Notes under the pieces: model-generated
What the model was told of the DNA's origin: nothing
What the model saw: the letters and a program-made list of their open reading frames with translations, nothing else
Databases searched by the model: none
In this document: piece by piece, positions 33,573 through 45,359 of the stretch
Numbering within the stretch: position 1 is the stretch's first letter
Layout: each line of letters opens with the position of its first letter
Translations under genes and position numbers: made by a program
Origin: Ascaphus truei
Taxonomy: Eukaryota; Chordata; Amphibia; Anura; Ascaphidae
Assembly (NCBI GenBank): GCA_036426205.1
Contig: CM071571.1
Span: forward strand, 111,122,559 to 111,186,558
Direction of reading: 5' to 3'
DNA length: 64,000 bases

Positions 33573-34525
33573 GCTCCGTAGTTAGAATGGATTAGGCTCG
33601 CGGCTCCTGCTTTATATACTGCGGCCGGCCATTCTACTACACCCCCTTATCAAGCTAGTTCTAAATTGGGAAATCAGAATCAGCTGTTCTGAATCGATCG
33701 TGCAAGCAGTATAGCGACGTTCCGTGGTCCTTCAATCTACATGCAACCAACATATCATGAACCCTAACTTTGTGTTAAGTGAGGGGACTTTGTGAACATA
33801 ATAATAGTTTTCTTCATTCTGGAACATATATTTCTAAATACTGTATTTATTGGCTATGAATACTTGAACTAAACATTGAAAAACTCATAGGTATAATAGA
33901 TATAGGGAATGCCCCCTGCATCCCTTTAACCCTTCCCATTTCAAACATCATAGGCTAAGGGTAGACAATAAAACTGATAAAATGACAATATAATCATATA
34001 ATTAATTGCCTGATTGATATATAGTGAGAATGTACAATCCAATCTTACACAGAGAATGGTGTAAAATCTCCTAGTTAAACAAAAATCATATATATGTCAA
34101 TTTTATACATAGAGTTCTTAAAATCAAACTTAAACTTTCTAATAAAAGATTTCTTATAAAAGATGCCAAAGATGCAATTCATAAATGTAAATTGAGCATT
34201 GATTTATGGTATATATATGAACCCATCTCCTTGAAGATGGTGTGTAGGATGAACCAGATCTATAAGGGAAAGCAAACATGCAATCAGTACCCTAAATAGT
34301 ACGATAAAAAAGCTTAAAATTGTATAGTGGAGATAATCTAAAGTCAAAGCAAGGACCTCCTTGCTCCTGGTCTAGGGGGGAACGGGGGGACCTGGGGAGG
34401 GCAGGGAAGGGGGGGGCAGGGGAAGTGAGGGAGGGAGGGGAAAGGTCAAGGGAGTGAGGTGGATGGTGACAGGAAAGATGTGGGTCACTGTAGTCGTAGG
34501 AGGGATGATGCGACATATTGGATAC

Positions 34526-34891
34526 TCAGTAGAAAGCTCCCAAGTCTATGTCTATGTTTAGACCCTTGGGGGCTAAAGTCTGTAGTCTGTAGATCCAATA
34601 AGTCTCGCGTTGTCCAAGTTTGGTGAGCTGATCTCCACCCCTCCAATGTGCCTCTACCTTCTCTATTCCCTTGTAGGAAAGCCCTTCTGGGTTCCCTCCG
34701 TGGGACATGCTGAAATGTCTGGAGACACTATGGGTAATAACCTGCTTGCGTATATTGCCTACGTGTTCCAACACGCGGACCCTCAAGGGTCTCGATGTTC
34801 GGCCCACGTATTGGAGACCACACGGGCACGCAAGCAGGTATACCACATATTCCGTCCGACACGTGATGAGATGTTTGATTTTAAAATTTTC
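34526..34891 (-). pseudogene. GIY-YIG endonuclease of a Penelope-like element
   Basis: The minus strand reads KIKHLITCRTEYVVYLLACP and then CGLQYVGRT, where VYLL…YVGRT is the GIY-YIG equivalent. It continues RPLRVRVLEHVGNIRKQ (containing the conserved Arg and His) and later RRGGD-like, ETYWIYRLQTL and LNIDIDLGAF. This order matches Neptune/Penelope-type endonucleases, which nick the target to prime reverse transcription. The frame is open to its natural stop at the left. Upstream it is cut by the right inverted arm, so only the endonuclease tail survives. Confidence 0.88.
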
Positions 34892-34904
34892 TTTCGTGGT
34901 GTTT

Positions 34905-35722
34905 GACCCTTTCCAGCCACCGTCGGGAGTGGGACACAGGAAGTGCAGCGCTACATCCGGATGCGGAGGGAGTCCAGCTGCAGTACCACGAGTCCTGCAT
35001 TATATTCCCCAAAGACTGGCTTTTTTACCCTTCCACAGAGTAACTCACTGGTTGAGTTAGCTGTGTTTTGTTGTTTCTTATATTTTTTACTTGAATAAAG
35101 ACCTTGGCCTTGACTTTTCTGGCTTAGAACCTTTTTTACCCATTGGGGGGGGTGAGAAATCACCATCAGAACCAGTGGACGTTTCCCAGCTGGGGACTAC
35201 AGGAGGAGCAACAAAAGATACCTTTTCCAAGTGTGCACTCACACTTGGCCGTGTGAGTAGTAATACTTTATTTTGCCTTCACCTGACACTGAGATATTGC
35301 CTTTTGATTTTAGATCTTTAACTCAATATTAAGAAGCGGAACTGCCCCCTAGAGACCAAGATACCATCTCTTAGAGCGCACGCACACATGCCCGTGTGAG
35401 TGTTATATTCCAACTATATTTATTCCTGATAGTATCATAGATTGCTTACATATTCTGTCTACATTTATGTATTTATTCCGAGGGTGAGACCACACCAAAG
35501 AAGAAGGAGAAGAAGAACGCAGACGCAAAGCGGCGAAAGAATCTAGAAGACAGAAAAAGAAAAAGAAGTCAGAAAGATACCTTGATGCGACAGCATTTGC
35601 ACAAGGCCGTGTGAGTGTTAAAAATTATTTTACACCTATAAATCCCATCACATTGCCTCAGAGTATTGTACACCTATTTCCATCCTTCCACCAGTGCTCC
35701 CCCATCCCTTTTTTCTTGTCTC
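34905..35722. repeat. Right inverted arm of the Penelope-like element
   Basis: Inverse partner of 32691-33522. It ends exactly at the target duplication. Confidence 0.85.
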
Positions 35723-35737
35723 CTTAATATTGAGTAA

Positions 35738-36984
35738 ACCATATAGATATTGTTGTTTTTGAACAGTTCCTTTTTTTGGTAAACATTTTGGAGCTCTGAA
35801 CATTAAGAGCCATTAGTAAGGATCCCCATTTGTGTTGTTATTCTTCTTTGGCTAGTATCTTACCTTACCTCGCTATTTATGTATTTGAGTCAAACATTCT
35901 GGCTTTAGTACTTCTAACAGATTTTGCTTATTGTTATATCAAATGTAGAGAGCTGAGGGTGTGAGAATCTGTGGTTACGTTTTATACAAGGCTTTGTGGG
36001 GCCCGTGGCACTTATGGCAGGGGCCCTTGTGGCCTTGTCCACTTGGCCAGTATGAAAGCGTCAATAAAGAAATACAAGTTGAGGGTTAAAATCACAGAAT
36101 AACAAGTGAGTTTATTGGTGTACACAGGAGACAGATTATAAACAAAGCTCTCTGACAGGTATATGGCCTAAAAGATATATTTATACCCTAGTACTAATGC
36201 TGACGCCCCCTTTCTGGGGTGGTTTGTACATCATAACATATACGTATAAGATAAACAAAATGAATATGAGAACATCAGTTTAATAACATAAATGTATAAG
36301 GAAAACACAATGAATATGAGAGTCAGCTAAAATCATTATGCAAACTTGTAACCTTTCCCCCATATACGCAGCATCCAGGGTCTCCTGAGTTTTTATGAAT
36401 TTCTTGCGGTGTGAGACCCAACCTCTGTCTCTTGTTTCTACCACTTTAAATGTAAACACGTGACTGATATCTCTAATTCCCGCTACACAGCGGCCTATCT
36501 CTATCTCAAGGTTGTCTTGTAGCTGACGATGGCTTAACATCAACAAATTTGCTGAGAGCGAAAACTTTCTTTCAGATCAGAGCTTCCATTTCATGCTTCC
36601 AAGCAGACATACACCAAAATGGATGACAGACAAAATGGCTGCTTAGATCTTAGTGCTGTTTACTTGAGACAACCCACCCCCCCATGTCACTTTCTCACCA
36701 GCACATACAATTAAGAGTGTGACTATATTTATCTTGTGTGCCTGGCACATGATCAATAATAACAACAATTCTGGGATGTTGTCAGCAAGAAAGTGCAGAA
36801 AACCATTTGATATAGATATACACACATACACTTTAATATTTGATATAGTTACCATTAAAAGTAATAAAGCTTATTTTCAGAATACGTGTCATGTATTATT
36901 AATGGAGAGAAGATGTGAAGCCATACAATATTAAACATTAGGCTCTGGGAGACAAGACAGACCCTGGCCCACATTGAGCAATAA
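35738..36984. other. Stretch without recognised gene
   Basis: Holds an 88-codon minus-strand ORF (36280-36546) and AT-rich text, with no family signature. Some text (CACAGGAGACAG, TTTATTGGTGTACA) is LTR-like, but no paired ends were found. Confidence 0.35.
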
Positions 36985-37390
36985 TAAGAACAATGATTTA
37001 TTTATATTTTACAAGGAAATAATACTTTGAGAGTTACTTCTTGTTTTCAAGTATGTCCTGGGCACAGAGTTACAGTGACAATACATGGTATCATTAAATG
37101 AACAAAGGTGATACATTCAATTGACAGACATTTCAGAACAATTAGAGATAATATGATTATGGACATATGTAACAATTACAGACAAGATTAAAATGTCACA
37201 GCTGTAGTCTTGAAATTACTTATACTGGAGGCGGTTTAGATTGTTCCAGTTGTGAGATGCACGGTAAGAGATGGAGCGACTGGATTCTTTGTCGAACCTT
37301 TGGACTGTTAACAGTCTTTTGGAGTCAGATCTCGGGATAAATGCTGCGTGTGGTAGGTATGAGGCTGATGATAACACCTAATTTGAACAA
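36985..37390 (-). mobile_element. LINE 3' tail fragment (same family as 42760-42840)
   Basis: On the minus strand it carries CAGGACATACTTGAAAAC…AATGTATTATTTCC…AAATATAAATAAA-like text, the same tail seen at the end of the plus-strand LINE at 42760 and, inverted, at 49170-49245. It extends further into LINE or SINE 3' UTR sequence. Confidence 0.6.
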
Positions 37391-37435
37391 TACAGATGGG
37401 GACAGGACATAGTATAATATAATGATCAATATTAA

Positions 37436-37889
37436 AGCTGCAGTTCAAGCTGCCATTTTAATTTTTTTTTCCGTTCAATATGTGCATCAATACAATCTGC
37501 ACACTGACAAGTGATTAGCTAACTTGCCGATCAATCCATTCTCCTGTAATTGATCGCTGAAGATTCGGCTTGGGGTTCTTTATATCACTGTTAGGGCTGC
37601 AAAATATTACCCAAGATGCAAAGATCTGTGTGGCGGATCATGTGACCAGGCAGGCACTAGATACAATTGGTGCACTTCTAGAGAGAGGGCAGGGCTCAAG
37701 AGCAGGAGCCTGTCTCAAAAGAGGTAAAGGATGTAACTTTGTAAATGGTTGCTATAAAAACAAAAATGCTTGTTACATTAATAATGGGGTTTTTTTTCGT
37801 TAAAAAAAAAATGCTACAAGTGTTTTCTCATAGTACAGAACTTATTTAATAAAAAAAAACACATGTAGGATATTGCTTTAACTGCAGCT
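37436..37889. mobile_element. T2-type MITE with TTAA duplication (first)
   Basis: TTAA-AGCTGCAGTTCAAGC at the left and GCTTTAACTGCAGCT-TTAA at the right: inverted ends with a TTAA target duplication (37432-37435, 37890-37893). The TTAAAG boundary matches the T2/Kolobok-type MITEs common in frogs; piggyBac-type is the alternative. No transposase. Confidence 0.7.
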
Positions 37890-37893
37890 TTAA

Positions 37894-38307
37894 AGAGGCA
37901 ATCAAAGCTTTTTATATATTTTTTCTTTTAATGCAGGATTGAAGCAGGGGGTTTCTGGAGCTGATACCCAATAATTTCAACTCGGGGGACCCCTGCTTCC
38001 AGAAGGACTTACCTCCATAGTGGGTGCCAGTAGCCACTCCAGGGTTCACTATATGGCTGCTTTTCAAAGCTCCTGGGTGCTGCAGGCCAATTGGAAGCCG
38101 TGACATCACCAAGTGCGGCTTCCTATTGGACCATGTGACGAGGAAGCTGAAAACTGCAGAGAGTTACCGGCATCCCCTTCGGAAGTAACTGTCTCTGGAA
38201 GTAAGGGGCCCACAGAGATGAAATTATTAGGGTTCATTTCCAGAGACTCCCTGCTCCAAATCTGTATTTAAAAAAATATCTAATAATAAATGGCCTCGAT
38301 TGCTTCT
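37894..38307. mobile_element. T2-type MITE with TTAA duplication (second)
   Basis: TTAA-AGAGGCAATCAAAGC at the left and CGATTGCTTCT-TTAA at the right (38308-38311). It shares the TTAA at 37890-37893 with the preceding MITE. Confidence 0.7.
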
Positions 38308-38429
38308 TTAAACATGAAAGGGTCGCCTCTGTAATCGGGGGCACAGTAGAGGTGCTGACATGTAAGTGATGCTGATAATAATTGTTTTAATTGGCACCTG
38401 CAACAGAGGAAACAACTACACCAAAATCA

Positions 38430-38660
38430 GTGATGTTATCTGGGAGGTGCATGATGAAGGGACCCTGAGATGTCTCCAACACGTTGGATACATTTGTATA
38501 TAATGAAATACCTTTTTTCCCCATCTACCTGTTGTGGTTTCCGTCTCTGGTCATTTGATGAAGTATCTTTTTTATACAATTTATGACGCCTACACTTGCT
38601 AATTGTGAGCTAATTGTTTTGTATATATGGTGTGCTTTCTCTCCCCTTTTTTTGCGTGCA
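38430..38660 (+). mobile_element. Penelope-like pseudo-LTR fragment (probable)
   Basis: Carries ATGATGA (38451), GGGAC…GTCTCC and AACACGTTGG, an eroded form of the hammerhead-like motif family, then AT-rich text. No arms found. Confidence 0.3.
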
Positions 38661-39129
38661 TATTATTATTATTACAGCTCAACCCCGTTATAGCGTGATC
38701 CGCTTATAACGCGGCCTGAGCGTGGCTCCCAATTTTAGAACATCTCCAAAAAAAAATTGTTTTGTTTCGAATAATGTTATTGGTTTTTACAGCATATGTT
38801 AGATCAGTACCTTACAGCAGGCATCAGTTACAGTCATATAGGATCAACATTGCATATCTGCGACAAACATTTCCTCCATCCATGAGTCAGTTGATACATC
38901 GGTGTGATCTTATTGATCTTCTTGGTCGATCCAAGCAGCTGAGCTATTTCATTGCTGCTTATTAAACTCGTACGGGGGGGCGTACAGACAAAAAAAAGGG
39001 AGAATGAATTGCGACAAGACGAGACAGCACATGACAATTAAAGGAAGGAGGGGAAGGTAAGGCGGAGGAGGGGAGGGTACCAGAGAGGGGAGGAGGATAG
39101 GATCCCTCACCTCCAACAGCCCAGCTCCA

Positions 39130-39661
39130 ATCAGATGTTTCTTTTCAGATTATTTTAGTGTTTGATCCATGATTCCCATGTTCTATAGAAGGCCTCTGTT
39201 AATTGCTTCTTAAATGCTGTTAATTTCTCCATTGTCATTACCTCGTTAATTATTTTCACTACCGTGCGTCTGGATGGTGGAGCAATTTTTTTCCATGAGG
39301 CTGCAATTGAGCACCTGGCTGCTGTCAATATGAATAAGATCAGTCGTCTCAGGGGGTGGCTTATATCTTCTTTTGGTTTTGCTAATAAATATATGAGGGG
39401 ATCTACTGGGATCGTTTCTGCTGTTGTGTCTCTTATAATTTCTTAGATCATAAGCCAAAATTTCTGTATTGTGGGACATGTCCACCATATGTGGTATAAC
39501 AAGGAATAAATGCTGCACACCACAATATAACAAAAAGTGATACACACACAATACGTGGACCATATCCCCTTTCTGTCTGCAGCCCCTCCAATACAAATCT
39601 GTGACTTCTGGGTATATCTTTCTAAGTCTATCTGGGGTTAGGTACCAGTGGAATAGGATTT
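39130..39661 (-). pseudogene. L1/Tx1 C-terminal domain
   Basis: On the minus strand it encodes KILFHWYLTPDRLRKIYPEV and then DLYWRGCRQKGDMVHV. This resembles the L1 C-terminal WYLTP…Cys segment, with the second Cys changed. It is separated from the preceding piece (40143-40420) by the MITE, and from the reverse transcriptase by the plus-strand LINE. Confidence 0.75.
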
Positions 39662-39662
39662 T

Positions 39663-40142
39663 GGGGCCTATGCAGAGAGCAGCGAATTTTAAAATTGGCG
39701 AATTTATTAAAAAGTAGCTTTTTTGGAGAGTTTTATTCTCCATATGCAGAAAAGTGCGAATTCTGCTATGTTTAACATGGATGCGTGTGGCGAGTTTAAA
39801 TTGGCGAGATGCGCGCTTCAGAAATGTGTTAAAACAAATTCGCGGCTTTTTTTTTCCCTTTGCAATGGCCGCGAGCGGCAGTTTTTTCTGGCGAGTTAAA
39901 ACTGAGACAATCGCGCCATTTTATTGGCGCGAACAGCCGCTAGATGCCGTTCGCGCCTCTCTGCATACGGATATTTTTAAAACTGGCGAGATTGAGGTTC
40001 TCGCCAGCCGCGAGGCGAGTTTTATAACTAGAAAAGAAAAATTGGCGCGTTTTTCGGAACTCGCCATTTTCTGCTGCTTTCTGCGCGATTTTCTCCAAAA
40101 AATGGCGAATTTCGAAATAGCGCTGCTCTCTGCATAGGCCCC
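39663..40142. mobile_element. MITE of 480 bp inside the L1
   Basis: Ends GGGGCCTATGCAGAGAGCAG and its exact inverse (22 bp shared in all). The interior is full of GGCGAG and AATTTCGCC-like hairpins. Flanks TTTT and TGAA do not show a clear target duplication. It interrupts the L1 protein between HKF and KILFHWYL. Confidence 0.75.
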
Positions 40143-40425
40143 TGAATTTATGTTTTCCTTTGTTGTGGTGCAGATAGATGTTTTTGCCCCATATGCCCAT
40201 ATATCCTCTCATTCGTCTCTGTCTGTAGTGACATTTAAATCCTCGGCCCATTTAAGCATGTCATTATAATCATGAGTGTTTCCTGAAGCCTCCATTCCGA
40301 GGTAAATTTTCGTGATCAGCCCTTTCTGATACACTCCTCTCTGACAATATGACTCAATATGAATCCAATCCTCTGGCATCTTTCCTGACATTTTCAGTGA
40401 ACATGCAATAGTGTACTGTGTAAGG
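40143..40425 (-). pseudogene. L1/Tx1 ORF2 piece between two insertions
   Basis: Minus-strand text FIFLTQYTIACSLKMSGKMP, then HDYNDMLKWAEDL and GKNIYLHHNKGKHKF, joins logically to KILFHWYLTP on the other side of the MITE. Confidence 0.65.
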
Positions 40426-40429
40426 AAAA

Positions 40430-42850
40430 TGAAACCGCCCCAAACAAGCCCTAAAGTTCTCCTCACTAGAACATTTAGAAACTCTAACCCACTAACCCAC
40501 AACAGTTTCTGGATGACCTTACCAACTGCCCTTGGCATAGAATCGATTTAATTCCCGACCCTGATTCTGCACTCGACTATTTCCAATCCGAGTTCTTAAA
40601 ACTCATACCCATGCTCCACTACGCAGAATAAGGGTACGGGGTGCCCATCTTCCATGGGTTACACCTGACCTCATAGCACTCTACCAGCTCAGGGATGCCT
40701 TGTGGAAAAGCTACAAAGTAACTGGCACTACCAAGGATCTCAATCACTACATAGGTCTGCGGAACATGTGCACAAGGCAAACAAGGCATGCAAAAGCACA
40801 ATATTACTCTGACAATATCCTCCAGAATACGTCAAACCCAGCTAACTTCTGGAAGGTTATCAACAATATATTCCAGCCTTCTAACTATCAACAGCCAAGT
40901 AATATCACTATGGGGGATATTACCCTGACAAACCCCACCGACATTGCAAATGCATTCAATTTTTACTTTGTGGGGTGTGCTACTAACTTATTAGCGAAAC
41001 ACAACCCGAAACACAACCCAAACCACAAACCTGAATCTCATCCTGGGAGTACCCATATAGCCCCACCCCTCCCAACACTGCCCACAATTTTCAATTTGGC
41101 CCAGTATCCGAAGAGGAGATTACACAAGCGCTCCTCAAATTAAAACTAAGCAGCCAATTTGGACCTGACCTACCACAATCTAGGTTCCTAAGACTTGGTG
41201 CCCCAGCAATTGCCAAACCAATTGCTTCCATAGTCAACTCTATCCTGTCTGCAGGCCATATGCCTAAGACCTGGAAAACTGCCAGAGTTGTCCCAATCTT
41301 CAAAAGGGGGGACAAAAACACTGTCTCAAACTACAGGCCAATCTCCCTTCTCCCAATCCTATCTAAAGTCATGGGAAAATGTGTCCACTCCCAATTAAGC
41401 GCTTACTATAACAAGACAAATTTCCCTAGCCAATTCCAATCAGGCTTTCGCCCCAAACACTCCACAGTAACTACCCTGCTAAAAGTTTGCAATGAAATCC
41501 AGTGTGGAATGGAACGGGGACAACTCACTGGTGCAATATTCCTAGTTTTTGCAAAGGCTTTTGATACTGTTGATCATGCTATCCTGCTTAACAGACTCCA
41601 GAGCTCTTGAATAGGGAAGCATGCTTTAAACTGGTTTCAGTCCTACCTATCAGGTAGATCCCAACATGTGTCCATCTCAGTCTCTAACTCCAACCCCTTG
41701 AATATCACCTGTGGCGTCCCGAAAGGTTCTGTTCTGGGGCCCCTACTCTTCTCAGTGTTCATCAATGATCTTCCCTCAGCTTGTAAGGAAGCCTCAATAC
41801 ACATGTATGCAGATGACACAATCCTATATGCACACAGCCATAGCCTCTCTGACCTTGAACACATACTTCAGTCTGACTTTTTGAGACTAGAAAACTGGAT
41901 TTCCCAAAGCAAACTGTTTTTAAACACCGACAAGTAACAATGGTATTTGGGACCAATACTAAATTTTTAAAGCTTCCAGTGACTGAGCTCCAGATCAGAA
42001 CCAACGCTAACACCACCCTAACTCCTGTTACTAGTTTTAAATACCTGGGCATATGGTTTGACTCCCACTTAACATTCGGAAATCACATTGATACCCTTAC
42101 ATCCAAAACCTATGCCAAACTAGGTGTACTTTACAGGAACAAATCCTCCCTAAGCCTGCTGGTCAGAAAGCGTATTGCACAGCAGATGCTAATGCCAATT
42201 ATCGACTATGGAGACATAGTATATGGTTCGGCACCTCAAACCCACCTTAGCAAACTTGACACCCTCTACAATTCAATTTGTCGTTTCATTCTCCAGTGCA
42301 ACTACAACACACATCACTGCGAAATGCTCAAAGAACTAGATTGGTCATCACTCGAGTCTAGGCGCAAAGTTCACCTTTCCTGTCTTGCCTTCAAATACTT
42401 TCTGGGCAAGCTACCCACCTATATGAACAAGCTCCTCACCCATACCACATGCAGCACTTATCATCTGAGATCTGACGCCAAAAGACTGTTCATGGTCCTA
42501 AGGCTCAACAAAGTATCCAGCCGCTCCTCCTTATCTTACTGTGCACCCCAAAACTGGAACAACCTACCAGAGACTCTCACATCATCCACCAGTTTAAGTT
42601 CTTTCAAAACTAAGGCTGTCTCACATTTTAATCTGGTCTGTAACTGTTACATAAGCCTAAAATATACATCTTCTCTAACTGTGCATGCAATGTATTGTAT
42701 ATAATGTATACCCTGTTCATTTATGTAACTGTATTTGTAGCCATGTATTATTTGTCATATTAACTATGCCCAGGACATACTTGAAAACGAGAAGTAACGC
42801 TCAATGTATTACTTCCTGGTAAAACATTTTATAAATAAATAAATAAAATA
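40430..42850 (+). mobile_element. L2/Rex-like LINE, plus strand, inserted into the L1
   Basis: Plus-strand non-LTR retrotransposon, 5'-truncated, with most of its reverse transcriptase and the usual 3' tail. It lies in opposite orientation to the L1 and splits it. The 3' end (CAGGACATACTTGAAAACG…ATTTTATAAATAAATAAATA) is a tail shared with fragments at 36985 and 49170. Two in-frame stops and one frameshift are visible in an otherwise readable ORF. A target duplication could not be fixed by eye. Confidence 0.85.
40640..42704 (+). pseudogene. L2/Rex-like LINE reverse transcriptase
   Basis: Visible blocks in order: LRDALWKSYKVTGTTKDLNH and FWKVINNIF (linker, about 40690-40870); LKLKLSSQFGPDL (41130); KTARVVPIFKRGDKN and YRPISLLPILSKVMGK (41275-41370); QSGFRPKHSTVT (41440); FAKAFDTVDHAILLNRL (41550-41600, with Val for the usual Asp before FAKAF). 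A stop at 41608 precedes GVPKGSVLGPLLFSVFINDLP (41715) and YADDTILY (41807-41830, the catalytic pair). A stop at 41936 is followed by the long C-terminal part from 41940 (FKYLGIWFD, IDYGDIVYGSA). Loss of the first catalytic Asp and the stops make it inactive. Confidence 0.88.
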
Positions 42851-42869
42851 AAGTTTGTGATTTCAGGAA

Positions 42870-45340
42870 AGGCTGAGTTATGTGATAATTTGCTGACAAA
42901 TGTCACAGTTGAAGATATTTGAATATGTGGAGGTCCAGAGCCTCATATTTGTTGCATAGTTCCTGGAAGCTAAGAATCTTTCCCTTACCAATAAGGTCTG
43001 CTACTGTCCGTATGTTTTTATTATTATATCGGTCAAACTGTTTTGGTTCGCACCTCGCAGGAAAATCCGGATAATTGAAAAGAGGCGTTAATTGGGATGG
43101 TGATGATGTGAGTTTATATTTTCTTTTGGTTTTATTCCAGATGGTCCGTGTGCATGCCATCAGGCCGAATTTGAATCTTTTTGCATCTGAGTCCTGCCCC
43201 CCGGGGGACCACAGGGAGTTTTCTAGCAGGGTACCCTCTGAGTAATGCGATTCAATACTCAGCCAGCAGAACGTACCAGGATCAGCATTCCAGACCACGG
43301 TCTCAGCTGGGCAGCTTGATATTACTTTAGTATATCTGGGACCCCCATGCCTCCCCTTGCTCTTGATGCCAACATTACTGATCGCGCCGTCCTCGACCTT
43401 TTGATCTGCCAAATAAATTGGAAGATTTATCTTTGCAGGTTTTTTATCTCTGAGAGTGGGATTTGGATTGGGAGAGTCTGGAAGTATATAACAGTCTAGG
43501 GAGAATGTTCATTTTAACTGATATTATTCTTCCAATCTGGTATTTGTTCTAGTTTTGTTGATCTTTCTTAATCTTATTGAATAGAGGGGGGTAGTTGCAT
43601 TGGAAGAGGGAGCCATAGTATCTGGCTATTTTGACTCCCAGATATTTATGTGGGAATTACTCCATTTATACTTAAATTTTGTTTGTTGTAGTTTCATTTC
43701 TTGTGGTCGAAGGGTCAAATTTAGGGCTTCTGATTTGTCATTAGTTATTTTATAGCCTGAAATTCTGCCAAATTCTGTTAATGCGTATTTGAGGTTAGGT
43801 AAGGTCGTTTGGGGTTTCGACAAAGATAGATGGGATAATGTCATCCGCGAATAGGGATATTTTGTCATCTACAGTATGTCAGCTACGGTAATACCTTGGA
43901 TGTCTGGATTGTTTCTAATATTTGAGGCGAGGGGTTCTATTGACAGTGCGAATAGAAGGGGAGACGGGCACCTCCGTCTAGTGCCGTTTTTGCTTTTTAT
44001 TAAGTCTCCATCGTTTCCCAGGAGTTTGACTAAAGCTGTAGGATTCTGATATCGGGCTCTGACACCCTCTAGGAATGGACCCCCAAATCCTAATTTTTGC
44101 ATTGTTCTATCTAAAAATAGCCAATTTATTCTATCGAATGCCTTCTCCACGTCAAGGCTCAGCAAAACCGCCTTAGTGAGATGCACATATTCAATAATAT
44201 CAATTATTTTCCTGGTATTGTCTGAAGCCAGCCTACCCGTGATAAACCCTACGTGGTCTATATGGATCAATCTGGGCAAGATAGGGTTTAGTAAGTTTGC
44301 GAGAATTTTACTATAGATCTTAAGGTCCGTGTTTAGTAAGGATATTGGGCGGTAGCTACCACATTGAAGCTGGTCCCAGGTTTGCTGCTGCCATGAGTGC
44401 TGGTATCCGTCCACCCTCCAAGAACGAGTTCAACAGCTCTAGCATACATGGAGCGAGGGTCGGGAGAAACTTTTTATAATATATGTTTGAGAGTCCATCT
44501 GGTCCTGGTGATTTTGCTGCCTTTAGCTCTTTAACTGCCTCCACTAATTCTAGGTTTGTTATTTTCCTATTTAAGGTGTCCACCTCCATTTGAGTCAATT
44601 GGGATAATTTGCAATTTTCTAGGTATCGTGAGATCGCGTCTACTGTATATTAGAGGTTTTCTTTCCAGGAAGGTCCATATTGTATAGTTTCGTATAGAAT
44701 TTGGTGAACTTTTTGGCTATCTCTTTTTCGTTATCTAGGATTTTACCATTTTTGCTTTTAATCGTAGATATTTGTGTTCGGACCCTTATCCCTCTTAGTC
44801 TGTTAGCCAACAATTTATCCACCTTATTGCGTTTATCATATCACTGGTTGGTCCATTTTAATGCTCTTTCTGTATCCTCTAATTGATTCTGTCTTAGTGT
44901 TAACCTAGCTGCTGAGAGGGATTTGTATAGAAATTTTTACAGATTGTTTTTATGTTGTTGTTCTAGGTTTGTTAATTTGTCTGTTATTTCAATTATATGC
45001 TTTGAACTTACTTTTCTTCTCGTGGGACACGATGGAGATGAAGTCGCCTCGAATTGTCGCCTTATGGGCTTCCCATAACATTGCGAGTGTTGAGACAGTT
45101 CCCTGGTTTATTTTAAAATAGTCTGTTAATGACAGTTTAATTTTATTTTCTATTTCAGGGTAGTTTAGAAGGGAATCCTTAAGTCTCCACCGGAATATGT
45201 GGTTCTTATGAAAAGGGTATGTAAGGTCAGATCGATTGGCAAAGGGTCTGACCAAGTTATTGGACCTATATTTGATCCCAGAGATGAATGGAAGACATTC
45301 TTGGAGACTAAAAAGTAGTCAATTCTTGAGTATCTATACA
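42870..45340 (-). pseudogene. L1/Tx1 ORF2 remnant: endonuclease end, reverse transcriptase, linker
   Basis: In minus-strand order: YFLVSKNVFHSSLGS…ITWSDP and HIFRWRLKDSLLNYPEIE (endonuclease end and linker, about 45330-45000). Then MTQMEVDTLNRKI…KAAKSPGPDGLSNIYYKKF (about 44598-44500), YRPISLLNTDLKIYSKILA, LSLDVEKAFDRINW (first catalytic Asp) and QNPTALVKLLGN (44350-44000). The FADDI-type active-site block follows near 43850, where the frame is broken. Then GYKITNDKSEALNL (43760) and a long C-terminal segment (42903-43412). At least five disabling changes separate these pieces. Confidence 0.85.
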
Positions 45341-45359
45341 GAAAGTACTCGGGCGCAGT

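Larger units (their letters stand above)
32536..35722 (-). mobile_element. Penelope-like element with inverted arms and 15-bp target duplication
   Basis: CTTAATATTGAGTAA occurs directly at each edge (32521-32535 and 35723-35737), a perfect target-site duplication. The outer arms 32691-33522 and 34905-35722 are inverted copies of each other. Between them, on the minus strand, is the C-terminal GIY-YIG endonuclease of a Penelope-like element, followed by about 0.9 kb of 3' sequence. Reverse transcriptase is absent, so the copy is heavily truncated. A hammerhead-like core sits just inside the left arm. Inverted pseudo-LTR arrangements are characteristic of this retroelement class. Confidence 0.88.
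38752..45340 (-). mobile_element. L1/Tx1-type LINE, minus strand, interrupted twice
   Basis: The minus strand encodes, from right to left, an L1-type endonuclease C-terminus, a reverse transcriptase, and the typical C-terminal domain. The reading is broken by a plus-strand LINE at about 40430-42850 and a MITE at 39663-40142. Both sides of each insertion continue the same protein logic. Many stops are present, so it is inactive. Left and right limits are approximate. Confidence 0.8.
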
